This document shows positions 49,879 to 59,749 of a DNA stretch of 64,000 bases, piece after piece (within the stretch, counting starts at the first letter, position 1; the number at the start of each line of letters is the position of its first letter). The position numbers and the translations under genes were made by a program. The stretch is from DATBGO01 sp963785765. GTDB lineage: Bacteria > Actinomycetota > Actinomycetes > Streptosporangiales > Streptosporangiaceae. The DNA is taken from assembly GCA_963785765.1 (NCBI GenBank), contig CAWAWM010000003.1:124001-188000 (forward strand), given 5' to 3'. The notes under the pieces were generated by a model, which saw only the letters and a program-made list of their open reading frames with translations, made no database searches and was not told where the DNA came from.

Positions 49879-50982
49879 TTACAAGCCCTGGGTCCGGAGC
49901 CAGCGGATCTCGGCTTCGATGAAGTCGTCGATCTCGCCGTCCAGCACCGCCGCGGTGTTCCCGGTCTCGTAGCCGGTCCGCAGGTCCTTGATGTTCTGGT
50001 ACGGGTGCAGGACATAGTTGCGGATCTGGGTGCCCCAGCTGCCCGCGTGGTCGCCGCGCAGCTCGGCCATCTTGGCCTGCTGCTCCGCCCGCTTGCGCTC
50101 CAGCAGCTTGGCCTGCAGGACCGCCATGGCGGTGGCGCGGTTCTGGATCTGGCTGCGCTCGTTCTGGCAGGAGACCACGATCCCGGTCGGCAGGTGGGTG
50201 ATCCGGACCGCCGAGTCAGTGGTGTTGACGCCCTGGCCGCCCGGCCCGCTGGACCGGAACACGTCGATCCGCAGCTCGTCCTCGGGCACCTCGATGTGGT
50301 CGGCCTGCTGCACCACCGGGATCACGTCGACGCCGGCGAACGAGGTCTGCCTGCGCCCCTGGTTGTCGTACTTCGAAATCCGTACCATCCGGTGCGTGCC
50401 GTGCTCGCCGCGCAGCGTCCCGTACGCATACGGGGCCTTTATCGCGAAAGTAGTGGACTTGATCCCCGCCTCTTCGGCGTAGGAGGTGTCGTAGACCTCG
50501 GTCGGGTAGCCGTGGCGCTCGGCCCAGCGCAGGTAAATGCGCTGCAGGCCCTCCGCCCAGTCGGCCGCGTCAGCCCCGCCGGCCTGCGCATTGATCGAGA
50601 TCAGTGCCTCACGGGCGTCATATTCGCCGGACAGCAGCGTCCTGATCTCCAGCTGGTCGATTTCCTTACGCAGCCGGGCCAGGTCCCGGGCGCCCTCCTC
50701 GCGGGTGGGCTCGTCGTTCTCGCTCTCCGCGAGCTCGAACATCACCTTGGTGTCGTCGAGCCGCCTGCGGAGGCCATCGAGCCTGCCGAGCTCACCGTCG
50801 AGATAGGAGAGGCGGCGGGTGACCACCTGCGCCTGCTCCTGATCGCTCCACAGGTCGGGATCGGAGGCGCGCTCGCGCAAGCCGTCGGCTTCTTTGCGCA
50901 TCGCGTCTGGGTCCAGGACGGCTTCGACGCTGGCGAGCTTGGAGGACAGCTCAGAGAGCTCACCCGCTGGGTCGGTAGCCAT
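49879..50982 (-). CDS. prfB: Peptide chain release factor 2
   Basis: 367 aa from ATG 50982 (MATDPAGELSELSSKL); no programmed +1 UGA frameshift is present. GGQ motif in FRSSGPGGQGVNTTDSAVRI. In the decoding loop the RF2 tripeptide SPF is replaced by SKY: VRISKYDNQGRRQTSF, S203-K204-Y205. Class I factor that recognises UAA/UGA. First gene of a run that leads into ftsE direction; the gap to the NAD-GDH gene has 12-bp CCCGTCAGACAG repeats. Confidence 0.95.
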   Translation of the reverse strand: MATDPAGELSELSSKLASVEAVLDPDAMRKEADGLRERASDPDLWSDQEQAQVVTRRLSYLDGELGRLDGLRRRLDDTKVMFELAESENDEPTREEGARDLARLRKEIDQLEIRTLLSGEYDAREALISINAQAGGADAADWAEGLQRIYLRWAERHGYPTEVYDTSYAEEAGIKSTTFAIKAPYAYGTLRGEHGTHRMVRISKYDNQGRRQTSFAGVDVIPVVQQADHIEVPEDELRIDVFRSSGPGGQGVNTTDSAVRITHLPTGIVVSCQNERSQIQNRATAMAVLQAKLLERKRAEQQAKMAELRGDHAGSWGTQIRNYVLHPYQNIKDLRTGYETGNTAAVLDGEIDDFIEAEIRWLRTQGL

Positions 50983-51082
50983 GCGGGAAAGCCTACGCGA
51001 GGCTGACAACCGGTAAGTTTCGGCCTAGCCGATCTTTGCCGGCCCATCCTCCGCCGCCCGGATCAGCCGGTCACCAAACCGT

Positions 51083-51144
51083 CCAGACGGCCCGTCAGAC
51101 AGCCCGTCAGACAGCCCGTCAGGCAGCCCGTCAGACCGCCCTGA
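51083..51144. repeat. 12-bp tandem repeat after the NAD-GDH gene
   Basis: Four to five copies of CCCGTCAGACAG (with GGC/CCG variants), within ~10 nt of the end of the glutamate dehydrogenase gene, between it and prfB. Confidence 0.8.
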
Positions 51145-51153
51145 GCCGGCCGC

Positions 51154-54100
51154 TCAGCCAGGTAGCGTGCTGGCCGCCACCAGGGTCCTGATGGCCCGGA
51201 CCGCGACCGAGAGCGTGGCCACCGTGAACGTGTCGCTCGCCCAGATTTCGGTCAGCGTCTGGGTGGCCCGCTGCACTGCCGACTCGTTCCGCTGCGCCCA
51301 GGCGGCCAGCCGCTCCTCAGGACTGCCCGGGCCCGTCACCATGAGCACGTCCTTGGCCAGCGCGGCATGTGCGCTATACAGGTCGTCGCGCAGCGCGGCC
51401 CGCGCCATGGTGTTCCACCGATCGTCCCTGGGCAGCGCGGTGATGCGATCCCGCAGCCTGGTGATCTGCAGCCGGTCGGCGAGATCGAAGTAGACCTCGG
51501 TGGTTTCCTCGACCGAGCGGCCGATGCTGGCCGCGGTGTCGACGATGTCGAACGCGGAGTACGCGGGGACCATCGCCGCGACCCGCTCGGCGAGCTCGGC
51601 GGGCACGCCGCGCGAGGTGAACGAGTCCCGGCGCTCCTCGAAGCCGGCCAGGTCGCGCCCGGCCAGCAGCTTGGGCAGGCCGGCCGCGACGGTGAGGACG
51701 CCGCCGGCCAGGAAGTCGATGGTCTCGGTGATGTCGAACGAGGCCCGGCGGCTGTGCAGCAGCCAGCGGGCTGCCCGCTCCGCCAGCTTGCGGCCTTCCA
51801 GCGTCAGCAGGATCTGGACGGAGGTATCCACCTTCCCGTCCAGCGCATCCACCTGGGCCCAGAAGCCCGGCATGTCGAAGACCTCCCTGGCCACCAGCCA
51901 GGCTGCCGTGATGTCCGGGACCGAGGCCCCGGTCTCCTCGTTCAGCCGGAACCCGAACGTGATGCCCGAGCGATCCACCATGTCGTTGACCAGGACGGTG
52001 GTGATGATCTCCCGGTGCAGCCGGTGCGAGCCCATCCGGCCCGCGAACCGCTCCCGCAGCGGCATCGGGAAGTACTTGGTCAGCGCGCCGCGCAGGTACG
52101 GGTCATCGGGCAGCCGGGAGGCCAGGACCTCCTGAGCCGAAGCGATCTTGGTCTGGGCGAGCAGCACGGCGAACTCGGGGGCGGTCAGGCCGGTGCCCGC
52201 CGACCGCCGCTCGGACATCTCCTTGTCTCCGGGCAGCACCTCGAGCCTGCGCCTGATCCGCCGGTCCCGTTCGAGCTTGCGGATGTAGCGGGCATGCACG
52301 TGCAGCATCTGCACGGACTGCGCGCGCGCCGCGGCCAGCGTCCGGTTCTGCTGGTAGTTGTGCTGCAGCACCAGGTCACCGACCTCGCCGGTCATCTCGT
52401 GCAGCAACTCGTTGCGGCTGCGACGGGTCAGCTCGCCGTCGCGGACCGCGCCATCCAGCAAGATCTTGATGTTGACCTCGTGGTCGGAGGTGTCCACGCC
52501 GGCTGAGTTGTCGATGAAGTCGGTGTTGACCAGGCCGCCCGAAAGGGCGAACTCGATCCTGGCCTCCTGGGTCAGGCCCAGGTTCCCGCCCTCTCCGATC
52601 ACCCTGGCCCGCAGCTGCGAGGCGTCCACCCGGACGGCGTCGTTGGACCGGTCGCCCGCGTCCGCATGAGTCTGCGAGGTCGCCTTGACGTAGGTCCCGA
52701 TACCGCCGTTCCAGAGCAGGTCCACCGGGGCGGCGAGGATCGCGGAGATCAGCTGGTCGGGTGGGAGCGCTGTCACGTCCTCGTCGAGGCCGAGCGCGGC
52801 CCGCGCCTCCGCCGAGACCGGCACCGACTTGGCGGTCCGCGACCATATCCCGCCGCCGTCGGAGATCAGCGAGCGGTCGTAGTCGGTCCATGACGACCTG
52901 GGCAGCGCGAACAGCCTGGCCCGTTCGGCGAAGCTGGACGCCGGGTCAGGGTCGGGGTCGATGAACACGTGCCGGTGGTCGAACGCGGCCACCAGCTTGA
53001 TCTGCCGCGACAGCAGCATGCCGTTGCCGAACACGTCGCCGGACATGTCGCCGATCCCGGCCACCGTGAACTCGGTCTCGTCGACGTTGGTCCCCAGCGT
53101 CTGGAAGTGGAACTTGACCGACTCCCAGGCGCCCCGCGCGGTAATGCCCATCTTCTTGTGGTCGTAGCCCTCCGACCCGCCCGACGCGAACGCGTCACCC
53201 AGCCAGAAGCCGCGGCTGGCCGCGATCTCGTTGGCCGTGTCGGAGAACGTCGCAGTGCCCTTGTCGGCCGCGACCACCAGGTAGGGATCGTCGCCGTCCC
53301 GGCGGACCACGCTGTCCGGCGGCACCACCTGCCCGGCCTCGAGGTTGTCGGTCACATCGAGCATGGCGCTGATGAACATCCGGTAGCTGGACAGCACCTC
53401 GGCCTGGACGGCGTCGCGGTCGCCGGACTCAGGCAGTTGCTTGCAGACGAACCCGCCCTTCGCGCCGGACGGAACGATCACCGAGTTCTTGACCTCCTGC
53501 GCCTTGGCCAGCCCGAGGATCTCGGTGCGGAAGTCCTCCCGCCGGTCCGACCAGCGCAGCCCGCCCCTGGCCACGCCAGCGAACCGCAGGTGCACGCCCT
53601 CGAACTTGGGCGAGTACACGAACAGCTCGAACCTGGGCCGCGGCGCGGGCAGGTCGGGAACCTGCGCGGCATCAAGCTTGGCCACGAAATAGGGCGGGTG
53701 CTGGTCGCTGACCTGGAAAAGATTGGTCCGCAGGGTGGCCTGGATCAATCCCCAGTAGGCGCGCAGGATCCGGTCCTGATCGAGGCTGGCCACCTCGTCG
53801 AGCTCACCGCGGATCTCCTCGGTGATAGCGTCGCTGCGCTCGGCCCCCCCGTCGCGGCGGTCCGGATCGAACTTGGACTCAAACAGCCGCACCAGCAGCC
53901 TGGTGATGGTGATGTTGGACACCAGGACCTGCTCGATGTAGTCCTGACTGAACCTGCTGCCCGCCTGGCGCAGGTATTTGGCGTAGGCCCGGAGCACCAT
54001 CGCCTGCCGCCAGGTCAGGTGCGCGTCGAGGACCAGGGCGTTGAACCCGTCGTCCTCGATATCGCCGCGCCAGAGCGCGGCCAGGGCGTCCTCGAACAAG

Positions 54101-56358
54101 GCCTTGACCGAGTCGAGCGAGGTCGGCACGCGTGACGTGGCGCCCGGCCCGGATTTGGCGCCGTCACCGGAGGCCCTGGTCCTGCGCAGCCCGAAGTCAT
54201 AGATCCAGAACGGCTCTTCGGTGCTGAACTCGTACGGATGCTCGTCGACCACCTCGACGCCCATGTGCTGGAGCCTGGGCAGCACATCGGTCAGCGTGAT
54301 CGGGGAACCGGAACGGTAGATGGTCAGCCGCCAGACCCGCTGGCCGCCGGTCAGCGCGCCACGGCCGGCCGCGGTCCCGCCACTGGTCACGCCGCCGGTC
54401 TCGGGCCCCCCACTGATCGCGCCGCCAGTCTCGGCCCCGCCACCGATCACGGCGCCGGTCTCGGGCCCCCCACTGAACTCGCCGCCGGTCTCGGCCCCGC
54501 CACCGACCTCGCCGCCGGTCTCGGCCCCGCCACCAGTCACGGCGCCGCCACCGACCTCGCCGCCGGTCTCGGCCCCGCCACCAGTCACGGCGCCGGTCTG
54601 AGCGCCCGGTTTGGCACCGGCCGTGTGGTGAGTCAGCGGCATCCCGCCGACGAAGCTCTCCGACTCCCACAGCTCGAAGGCGACGCTGCCGCCCGACTCC
54701 CGCAGCCGCAGGATCATTTCCAGGTCGCCCACCGCGGCGCTGGCCGGCACGTCGGTCTTGTAAGTCTCCGGTATCGCGTCGCCGACAATGGCGTGCAGCG
54801 CCCGGGCCCGCCGCTCGCCAAGCTGGCGGACGGTCTCCTCGGCAAAGTCGTCGTCCCAGGACCTGGCCGCGGCCGCCACCTGGCGTTCCAGCGCGGCGGC
54901 GTCCACGTCGGGCAGCCTGCGACCGCGCCCCGCCCGCACGACGATGTGCAGCCGCGCCACCGGCGACTCGCCGATCAGCGCGCTGTAGTCGACCTGGCTG
55001 CCGTTCAGGGCGGACCGCAGGATCTCCTGCGCACGCAGCCTGACCTTGGTGGTGTACCGGTCCCTGGGCAGGTAGACCAGGCAGGACATATACCGGCCGT
55101 AGATGTCCTTGCGCAGGAACAGCCGGGTCTCCCGGCGCTCCCGCAGCCTGAGTACCCCGGCCACGATCGGGATGAGTTCGCCCGCCGTGGTCTGGAACAG
55201 CTCCTCGCGCGGGTAGCTCTCCAGGACCTCGGCCAGATCCTTGCCGTCGTGGCTGTCGGCCGCGAGCCCGGCCGACTCGAGCACCCGGGTGAGCCGACGC
55301 CGCAGAACCGGAATCCGGGTGATGCTCTCGGTGTAGGCGGTGTGCGTGTACAGGCCCAGGAACCGGTACTCGCCGGTCACCTGGCCGGTGCTGTCCATCC
55401 GTTTCACGGATATGTAGTCGAGATAGGTCGGCCGGTGCACGGTGGAGCGGGAGTTGGCCTTGGTCAGGATCAGGCGCTTGCGCTCCCTGGCCCGGGCGCG
55501 CACCTCGGGGGGCAGCGCGGCGAACGAATTCGAGCCGTGCTTGTCGTGCCGCAGGATGCCCAGTCCGGTGCCGGGAATGGCGCGCAGGCACAACCCGTCC
55601 GGACCGTCCTCCAGGTCGTATTCGCGATAGCCGAGGAAGGTGAAATGATCATCGGCCAGCCAGCGCAGCAGCGCCTCGACCTCGGCGTCCGGGAAGTTAC
55701 CCGTCGAATCCGGTGACTGGCTCGCGTCCGAGGCGGCCAGCTCGTCGGCCAGCAGCACCGCCTTGGCCTGCATCCGCGGATAGTCCTCGACCGCCACCCG
55801 CACATCACCGAGGACCCGCTGCAGATCCGCGGCCAGCGCGGCGGCCTCGTCATCGTCCAGGCGGGTGATCTCGATGTGCGTCCACGACTCGGCGATCTCG
55901 TCATGGTCCGCCTTGGCCCCGTCAACGATGCCGAGTACCTCGCGCAGCCTGCCGGTGACGTCGCGCTTGACCCGCAGCTGCGGATGCACGATCAGCCGTG
56001 GCACCAGGTCATGCCGGCTGAGCTCCATCCGCAGCGAGTCCACCAGGAAAGGCATGTCGTCGGTGACGATGGAGATCACGTCCCGGGCCGGGTCGACCGC
56101 CGCCTCGTGGCCCACCCGCACCAGCGCGCGCCCCTGCGGCCGGTGCCCGGCGAATCTGGCCTGCCCGATCGCGACCTCGGCGATCCTGGCTGGACCCGCG
56201 AGAGCTAGATCATCAACTGCCACATGGCGGAAATAGGCGTGCAGGTAGCTAGAAAGGTCACCGACGCCCGCGTCGGTTCCCGCGGCAGCCTTGGCCGCCT
56301 CCGCCAGCAGGGTGTCCTTGTCGAGCCTGTCCTGGTGCTCGCCCGCCTGGTCCGACAT
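51154..56358 (-). CDS. NAD-dependent glutamate dehydrogenase, large (GDH-180) type
   Basis: 1,734 aa. N-terminal ACT-like regulatory region (~60-560), then a repeat-bearing linker (~584-669), central catalytic GDH domain (GVARGGLRWSDRREDFRTEI, VKNSVIVPSGAKGGFVCKQL with the catalytic Lys, FGNGMLLSRQIKLVAAFDHR) and a long C-terminal helical part. Oxidises L-glutamate to 2-oxoglutarate with NAD+. The linker has ~7 copies of a 10-residue GAETGGEVGG-like unit (30-bp DNA units, 54385-54600) that is absent in relatives. Upstream start begins MSDQAGEHQDRLDK. Probably feeds nitrogen/carbon from the neighbouring proline and tryptophan catabolic genes. Confidence 0.93.
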   Translation of the reverse strand: MSDQAGEHQDRLDKDTLLAEAAKAAAGTDAGVGDLSSYLHAYFRHVAVDDLALAGPARIAEVAIGQARFAGHRPQGRALVRVGHEAAVDPARDVISIVTDDMPFLVDSLRMELSRHDLVPRLIVHPQLRVKRDVTGRLREVLGIVDGAKADHDEIAESWTHIEITRLDDDEAAALAADLQRVLGDVRVAVEDYPRMQAKAVLLADELAASDASQSPDSTGNFPDAEVEALLRWLADDHFTFLGYREYDLEDGPDGLCLRAIPGTGLGILRHDKHGSNSFAALPPEVRARARERKRLILTKANSRSTVHRPTYLDYISVKRMDSTGQVTGEYRFLGLYTHTAYTESITRIPVLRRRLTRVLESAGLAADSHDGKDLAEVLESYPREELFQTTAGELIPIVAGVLRLRERRETRLFLRKDIYGRYMSCLVYLPRDRYTTKVRLRAQEILRSALNGSQVDYSALIGESPVARLHIVVRAGRGRRLPDVDAAALERQVAAAARSWDDDFAEETVRQLGERRARALHAIVGDAIPETYKTDVPASAAVGDLEMILRLRESGGSVAFELWESESFVGGMPLTHHTAGAKPGAQTGAVTGGGAETGGEVGGGAVTGGGAETGGEVGGGAETGGEFSGGPETGAVIGGGAETGGAISGGPETGGVTSGGTAAGRGALTGGQRVWRLTIYRSGSPITLTDVLPRLQHMGVEVVDEHPYEFSTEEPFWIYDFGLRRTRASGDGAKSGPGATSRVPTSLDSVKALFEDALAALWRGDIEDDGFNALVLDAHLTWRQAMVLRAYAKYLRQAGSRFSQDYIEQVLVSNITITRLLVRLFESKFDPDRRDGGAERSDAITEEIRGELDEVASLDQDRILRAYWGLIQATLRTNLFQVSDQHPPYFVAKLDAAQVPDLPAPRPRFELFVYSPKFEGVHLRFAGVARGGLRWSDRREDFRTEILGLAKAQEVKNSVIVPSGAKGGFVCKQLPESGDRDAVQAEVLSSYRMFISAMLDVTDNLEAGQVVPPDSVVRRDGDDPYLVVAADKGTATFSDTANEIAASRGFWLGDAFASGGSEGYDHKKMGITARGAWESVKFHFQTLGTNVDETEFTVAGIGDMSGDVFGNGMLLSRQIKLVAAFDHRHVFIDPDPDPASSFAERARLFALPRSSWTDYDRSLISDGGGIWSRTAKSVPVSAEARAALGLDEDVTALPPDQLISAILAAPVDLLWNGGIGTYVKATSQTHADAGDRSNDAVRVDASQLRARVIGEGGNLGLTQEARIEFALSGGLVNTDFIDNSAGVDTSDHEVNIKILLDGAVRDGELTRRSRNELLHEMTGEVGDLVLQHNYQQNRTLAAARAQSVQMLHVHARYIRKLERDRRIRRRLEVLPGDKEMSERRSAGTGLTAPEFAVLLAQTKIASAQEVLASRLPDDPYLRGALTKYFPMPLRERFAGRMGSHRLHREIITTVLVNDMVDRSGITFGFRLNEETGASVPDITAAWLVAREVFDMPGFWAQVDALDGKVDTSVQILLTLEGRKLAERAARWLLHSRRASFDITETIDFLAGGVLTVAAGLPKLLAGRDLAGFEERRDSFTSRGVPAELAERVAAMVPAYSAFDIVDTAASIGRSVEETTEVYFDLADRLQITRLRDRITALPRDDRWNTMARAALRDDLYSAHAALAKDVLMVTGPGSPEERLAAWAQRNESAVQRATQTLTEIWASDTFTVATLSVAVRAIRTLVAASTLPG
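54385..54600 (-). repeat. 30-bp coding tandem repeat in NAD-GDH
   Basis: Seven or so diverged copies of a 30-bp unit (ten codons; GGGAETGGEV-like product) are in frame. Some copies are truncated to 21-24 bp. They extend the interdomain linker. Confidence 0.8.
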
Positions 56359-56408
56359 TGGCGTTCACTCCTTGTCCCGGTCCGGACGACGTTGGCCGGC
56401 CTGTGCCG

Positions 56409-57215
56409 CTACAGCCAATTTCGCAGCTCCCATAGCAGCGGGTAATACCGCAACGGAACTCTGCTGTGCAGGTAAGGTGCGCCGGTCGACCCGCCGGTGC
56501 CAGATTTCGTGCCGATCTGGCGCTCTACCATCTGAACGTGCCTGGCCCGCCACAGTCCTGCCATCTCATCATGAGTTAGCAGGTCCTCGGCCAGCTGCCA
56601 CAGATCATCGTGACTGGCCCGGTCCCTGGCCACTTCGACCAGTGCGGACGTGATCTGTTCGTCGGTATCGGCGGGCAGCCCGCGAGCGGCCAGCAGGCCG
56701 GTGAACGCGTCCCAGAGCGATGGCTCGGATAGCCGCCTGGCCAGCCGGTCCCGTTCCGAATCTGTCAGCGCCCGGAACCGCGCGATATACCGCGGATCCT
56801 TCGCCCCGGACAGGAATTCGAGCTCGCGGAACTGCACCGACTGAAACCCGCTGGCCGGCGCGAGCAGGGCGCGGAATTCCAGGAAATCCTGGGGTGTCAT
56901 CGTCTCCAGCACGTCGATCTGGCTGACCAGCAGCCGCTCGATCACGTGCGCCCGGCGCAGCAGCTGCCTGGCCCGCCAGGTCTCGTCCTTGGCCATGTGG
57001 TCCCTGGCCGCGGTCAGCTCGTGCAGCAGCTGGCTGAACCAGAGCTCGTAGGCCTGGTGCACGGTGATGAACAACAGCTCGTCGTGGACCGGCGGGACCG
57101 CCTGCGGCCGCTGCTGGCTGAGCAGCTCAGGCACCCGCAAATAGCTCCCGTAGGTCAGCAGGCCGCCTTCCTCGCCGAAACTCCGGCCCGGCGGACCGCC
57201 GGCCTGGGCGCTCAC
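56409..57215 (-). CDS. kynA: Tryptophan 2,3-dioxygenase
   Basis: 268 aa from GTG 57215. Haem TDO signatures: LTYGSYLRVPELLSQQ, ELLFITVHQAYELWF (distal His53), WLAEDLL-like helix, RARHVQMVERQIGTKSG (proximal His) and GTGGSTGAPYL. Opens the kynurenine route of tryptophan breakdown. Overlaps the acetoacetyl-CoA synthetase stop by GTGA; the downstream kynurenine genes are not in this window. Confidence 0.95.
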   Translation of the reverse strand: MSAQAGGPPGRSFGEEGGLLTYGSYLRVPELLSQQRPQAVPPVHDELLFITVHQAYELWFSQLLHELTAARDHMAKDETWRARQLLRRAHVIERLLVSQIDVLETMTPQDFLEFRALLAPASGFQSVQFRELEFLSGAKDPRYIARFRALTDSERDRLARRLSEPSLWDAFTGLLAARGLPADTDEQITSALVEVARDRASHDDLWQLAEDLLTHDEMAGLWRARHVQMVERQIGTKSGTGGSTGAPYLHSRVPLRYYPLLWELRNWL

Positions 57216-59332
57216 CGCTGGCCCCCGCCCGCGAAGAAGCCGAGCACCTCCGGGTTGGCCAGGGCATCCGGGTCAGCCGCGTCCGCCACCGGCGTCCCCA
57301 GCAGGATCTTCCTGACCGGCACCTCGAGCTTCTTGCCCGACAGGGTTCGCGGGATACCCGGCACCTGGTGGATCTCGTCGGGCACGTGCCGCGGTGACAG
57401 CTGCGAGCGCAGCTGGGCCCTGATCCGCCCGGCCAGCTCATCGTCAAGCTCGCGATCGCCATCCAGCACCACATACAGCAGCAGCCTGCCGTCCTGGCCG
57501 AGCTGGCCGGTGTCGATCACCAGGCTGTCGGCGATCTCGGGCAGCCCCTCAACCACCCGGTAGAACTCGCTGGTCCCCATGCGCACGCCGCCCCGGTTCA
57601 GGGTGGCGTCCGAGCGTCCATAGATGACGCAGCCGCCGTCGGGCAGCATCATGATCCAGTCACCGTGCCGCCAGACGCCCGGGTACTCAGCGAAGTAACT
57701 GGCCGCGTAGCGGCTGCCCTCCGGGTCGTTCCAGAACCCCACCGGCATCGATGGCATCGGCCGGGTGATCACCAGTTCCCCCACCGCACCCACCAGCGGG
57801 CGCCCGGCCGGGTCGTAGGCCGCCACCATCGCGCCCAGGCACCGCCCTGAGATCACCCCGGCCCGGACCGGCAGCAGCGGGCACGGGCCGACGAAGCCGG
57901 TGCACAGGTCGGTGCCGCCGGAGAACGAGCCCAGGATGAGGTCGCGGCCCGGTTGCGCCACCTCCGCGTACACCCACCGGAAGCCCTCAGGCGCCAGCGG
58001 GGAGCCGGTGGAACCGACCCCGCGCAGCCGGGACAGGTCGTGCTGTACGGCCGGGCGCAGGCCCGCCTTCATGCAGGCCAGCAGGTAGGGCGCGCCGGTT
58101 CCCGCGTAGCTGACGCCGGTCTCGGCGGCCAGCCGCCACAGCGCGTCGGTGCCCGGATGGGTGGCGCTGCCGTCGTAGGACACCACCGTCGTGCCGGTCA
58201 GCAGGCCGCCGACCAGGTAGTTCCACATCATCCAGCCGGTCGTGGTGTACCAGAAGAACACGTCGCCAGGTCCGAGGTCCTGGTGGAAGGTCAGCGCCTT
58301 GAGGTGCTCAAGGACGATCCCGCCGTGGCCGTGCACGATCGGCTTGGGCAGCCCCGTAGTGCCCGATGAATACAAGATCCACAACGGATGATCGAAGGGA
58401 ACCTCCTCGAAATCCGCTGATCCTGCCGCGGCCGCCGCGCCAGTCCCGCTCTCCGGTAGCGAGCTCCAGTTCAGCACCGGTACCGGGAGATCATCCAGAG
58501 CCGCCGCCTCGTCGCCCGCAGTCCCGCTACCACCACCAGTGCCGCCCGCCGCCGCCAGGTAGTCGACCATGATCACGGTCTCGAGGCCGGGCAGCGCGGC
58601 GGCGATGCCCGCGACCTCAGCGCGCCGGTCAAAGGACCTGCCGCCGTAGACGTAGCCGTCGACGGCGATGAGGACCTTCGGGGTGATTTGCGCGAATCTG
58701 TCGATCACGCTGCGGGCACCGAAATCCGGCGAGCACGACGACCAGATCGCGCCCAGGCTCGCGGCGGCCAGCAGGGCGATCAGCGCTTCGGGCGTATTCG
58801 GCAGGTAGGCCGCGATCCGGTCGCCCTTGGTCACACCGAGCGCGCGAAAGGCGTCCCGGACCCGGCCGACCTCGAGCGCGATCTCGCCGTAGCTCAGCGC
58901 GCCGGACCGGCCGCCCTCCGACCGGAAGATGATGGCCGTCCGGTCCGGATCGGTCTGCGCGGTCCGCAGCGCGTTGCGCGCGTAGTTGAGAGTGGCGCCG
59001 GTGAACCAGCGGGTATCGGGCATCGGGCCGCCGCTGAGTTCCGGACCTGATCCGCGGTCACCGAGGACCTGGAAGTAGTCCCAGACCGTGCCCCAGAACC
59101 GGCCCGGGTCATCCACCGACCAGCGCCACAGCTCCTGGTACCCGGCCAGGCTCACCCCGCGTTCGGCCTCGAGCCAGCGCGCATACTGGGTGATCTTCGC
59201 GCGCTCCGTGACCTGCGGTCCGGGTTCCCAGAGCGTGGAGCCGTAATCTCGCCCTGCCTCAGCCAGGTTGGCGGCCGCGCCCGCTGCCTCAGCCGGGCTG
59301 CCGTGATCTTCGGTCGGCATAGGCATCAGCAT
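57212..59332 (-). CDS. aacS: Acetoacetyl-CoA synthetase
   Basis: 706 aa of the ANL superfamily. AMP-binding signature LWILYSSGTTGLPKPIVHGH, A5/A8 motifs (GVGSTGSPLAPEGFRWVY, WRHGDWIMMLPDGGCVIYGR), and the acetoacetate-CoA ligase hallmark start (TLWEPGPQVTERAKITQYARWLE). The C-terminal Lys is in RTLSGKKLEVPVRKIL. Activates acetoacetate to acetoacetyl-CoA. Coupled to kynA, so both may serve aromatic/ketogenic amino-acid breakdown. A Gly/Ala-rich insert (GGTGGGSGTAGDEAAA) lies around residue 260. Confidence 0.93.
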   Translation of the reverse strand: MLMPMPTEDHGSPAEAAGAAANLAEAGRDYGSTLWEPGPQVTERAKITQYARWLEAERGVSLAGYQELWRWSVDDPGRFWGTVWDYFQVLGDRGSGPELSGGPMPDTRWFTGATLNYARNALRTAQTDPDRTAIIFRSEGGRSGALSYGEIALEVGRVRDAFRALGVTKGDRIAAYLPNTPEALIALLAAASLGAIWSSCSPDFGARSVIDRFAQITPKVLIAVDGYVYGGRSFDRRAEVAGIAAALPGLETVIMVDYLAAAGGTGGGSGTAGDEAAALDDLPVPVLNWSSLPESGTGAAAAAGSADFEEVPFDHPLWILYSSGTTGLPKPIVHGHGGIVLEHLKALTFHQDLGPGDVFFWYTTTGWMMWNYLVGGLLTGTTVVSYDGSATHPGTDALWRLAAETGVSYAGTGAPYLLACMKAGLRPAVQHDLSRLRGVGSTGSPLAPEGFRWVYAEVAQPGRDLILGSFSGGTDLCTGFVGPCPLLPVRAGVISGRCLGAMVAAYDPAGRPLVGAVGELVITRPMPSMPVGFWNDPEGSRYAASYFAEYPGVWRHGDWIMMLPDGGCVIYGRSDATLNRGGVRMGTSEFYRVVEGLPEIADSLVIDTGQLGQDGRLLLYVVLDGDRELDDELAGRIRAQLRSQLSPRHVPDEIHQVPGIPRTLSGKKLEVPVRKILLGTPVADAADPDALANPEVLGFFAGGGQR

Positions 59333-59357
59333 GGGCGGTCCCTCGGATCAGCGCAAA

Positions 59358-59477
59358 CGGCCCTGCTGCCAACGGCCCTGCTGCCAACGATCCCGCCGCA
59401 GACAGCCCTGCCGCCAACGATCCCGCCGCAGACAGCCCGGCCGCAGACAGCCCGGCCGCAAACCGCCCGGCCGCAAC
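59358..59477. repeat. 15-bp tandem repeat upstream of acetoacetyl-CoA synthetase
   Basis: Exactly eight 15-bp units (CGGCCCTGCTGCCAA, CGATCCCGCCGCAGA, CAGCCCGGCCGCAGA and variants). They begin 26 nt upstream of the aacS start and may influence its expression, being between it and the small membrane protein gene. Confidence 0.85.
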
Positions 59478-59506
59478 CTGCAGCAGGTAGTTCGTTCTGA
59501 ACCAAC

Positions 59507-59740
59507 TCAGTCCACGCCCTCTCGCGACTGCCGCAGGTAGCGCCGCAGCGCGACAACCGACCAGATCGCCTCAACCACTCCGAACGGCCAGGCCCCGGAC
59601 AGGAATCCGTAGCTGCTGGCCAGCAGGCAGCCGACGGCGAACGCCAGGACGAACCGGGGATGCCGCTGCTCAAGGCTATACATCGCCATCATGAAGGTCA
59701 GCGCCGTGACGCCGTAGACAGTCAGTCCCAGACCGCCCAT
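59507..59740 (-). CDS. Small two- to three-TM membrane protein
   Basis: 77 aa. Hydrophobic segments VYGVTALTFMMAMYSLEQ, FVLAFAVGCLLASSYGFLSG, VVEAIWSVVALRRYLRQSRE; basic ends. Similar small proteins occur in actinobacteria with no assigned function. Ends ~9 nt from the HAD gene stop. Confidence 0.75.
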   Translation of the reverse strand: MGGLGLTVYGVTALTFMMAMYSLEQRHPRFVLAFAVGCLLASSYGFLSGAWPFGVVEAIWSVVALRRYLRQSREGVD

Positions 59741-59749
59741 GACTACTGC

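Noticed and set aside
50700..50982. Programmed +1 frameshift in prfB
   Set aside because: The frame is open from ATG 50982 with no in-frame UGA near codon 26.
54238..55716. 492-aa plus-strand ORF opposite NAD-GDH
   Set aside because: Antisense shadow of a conserved enzyme; its low-complexity start comes from the repeat array.
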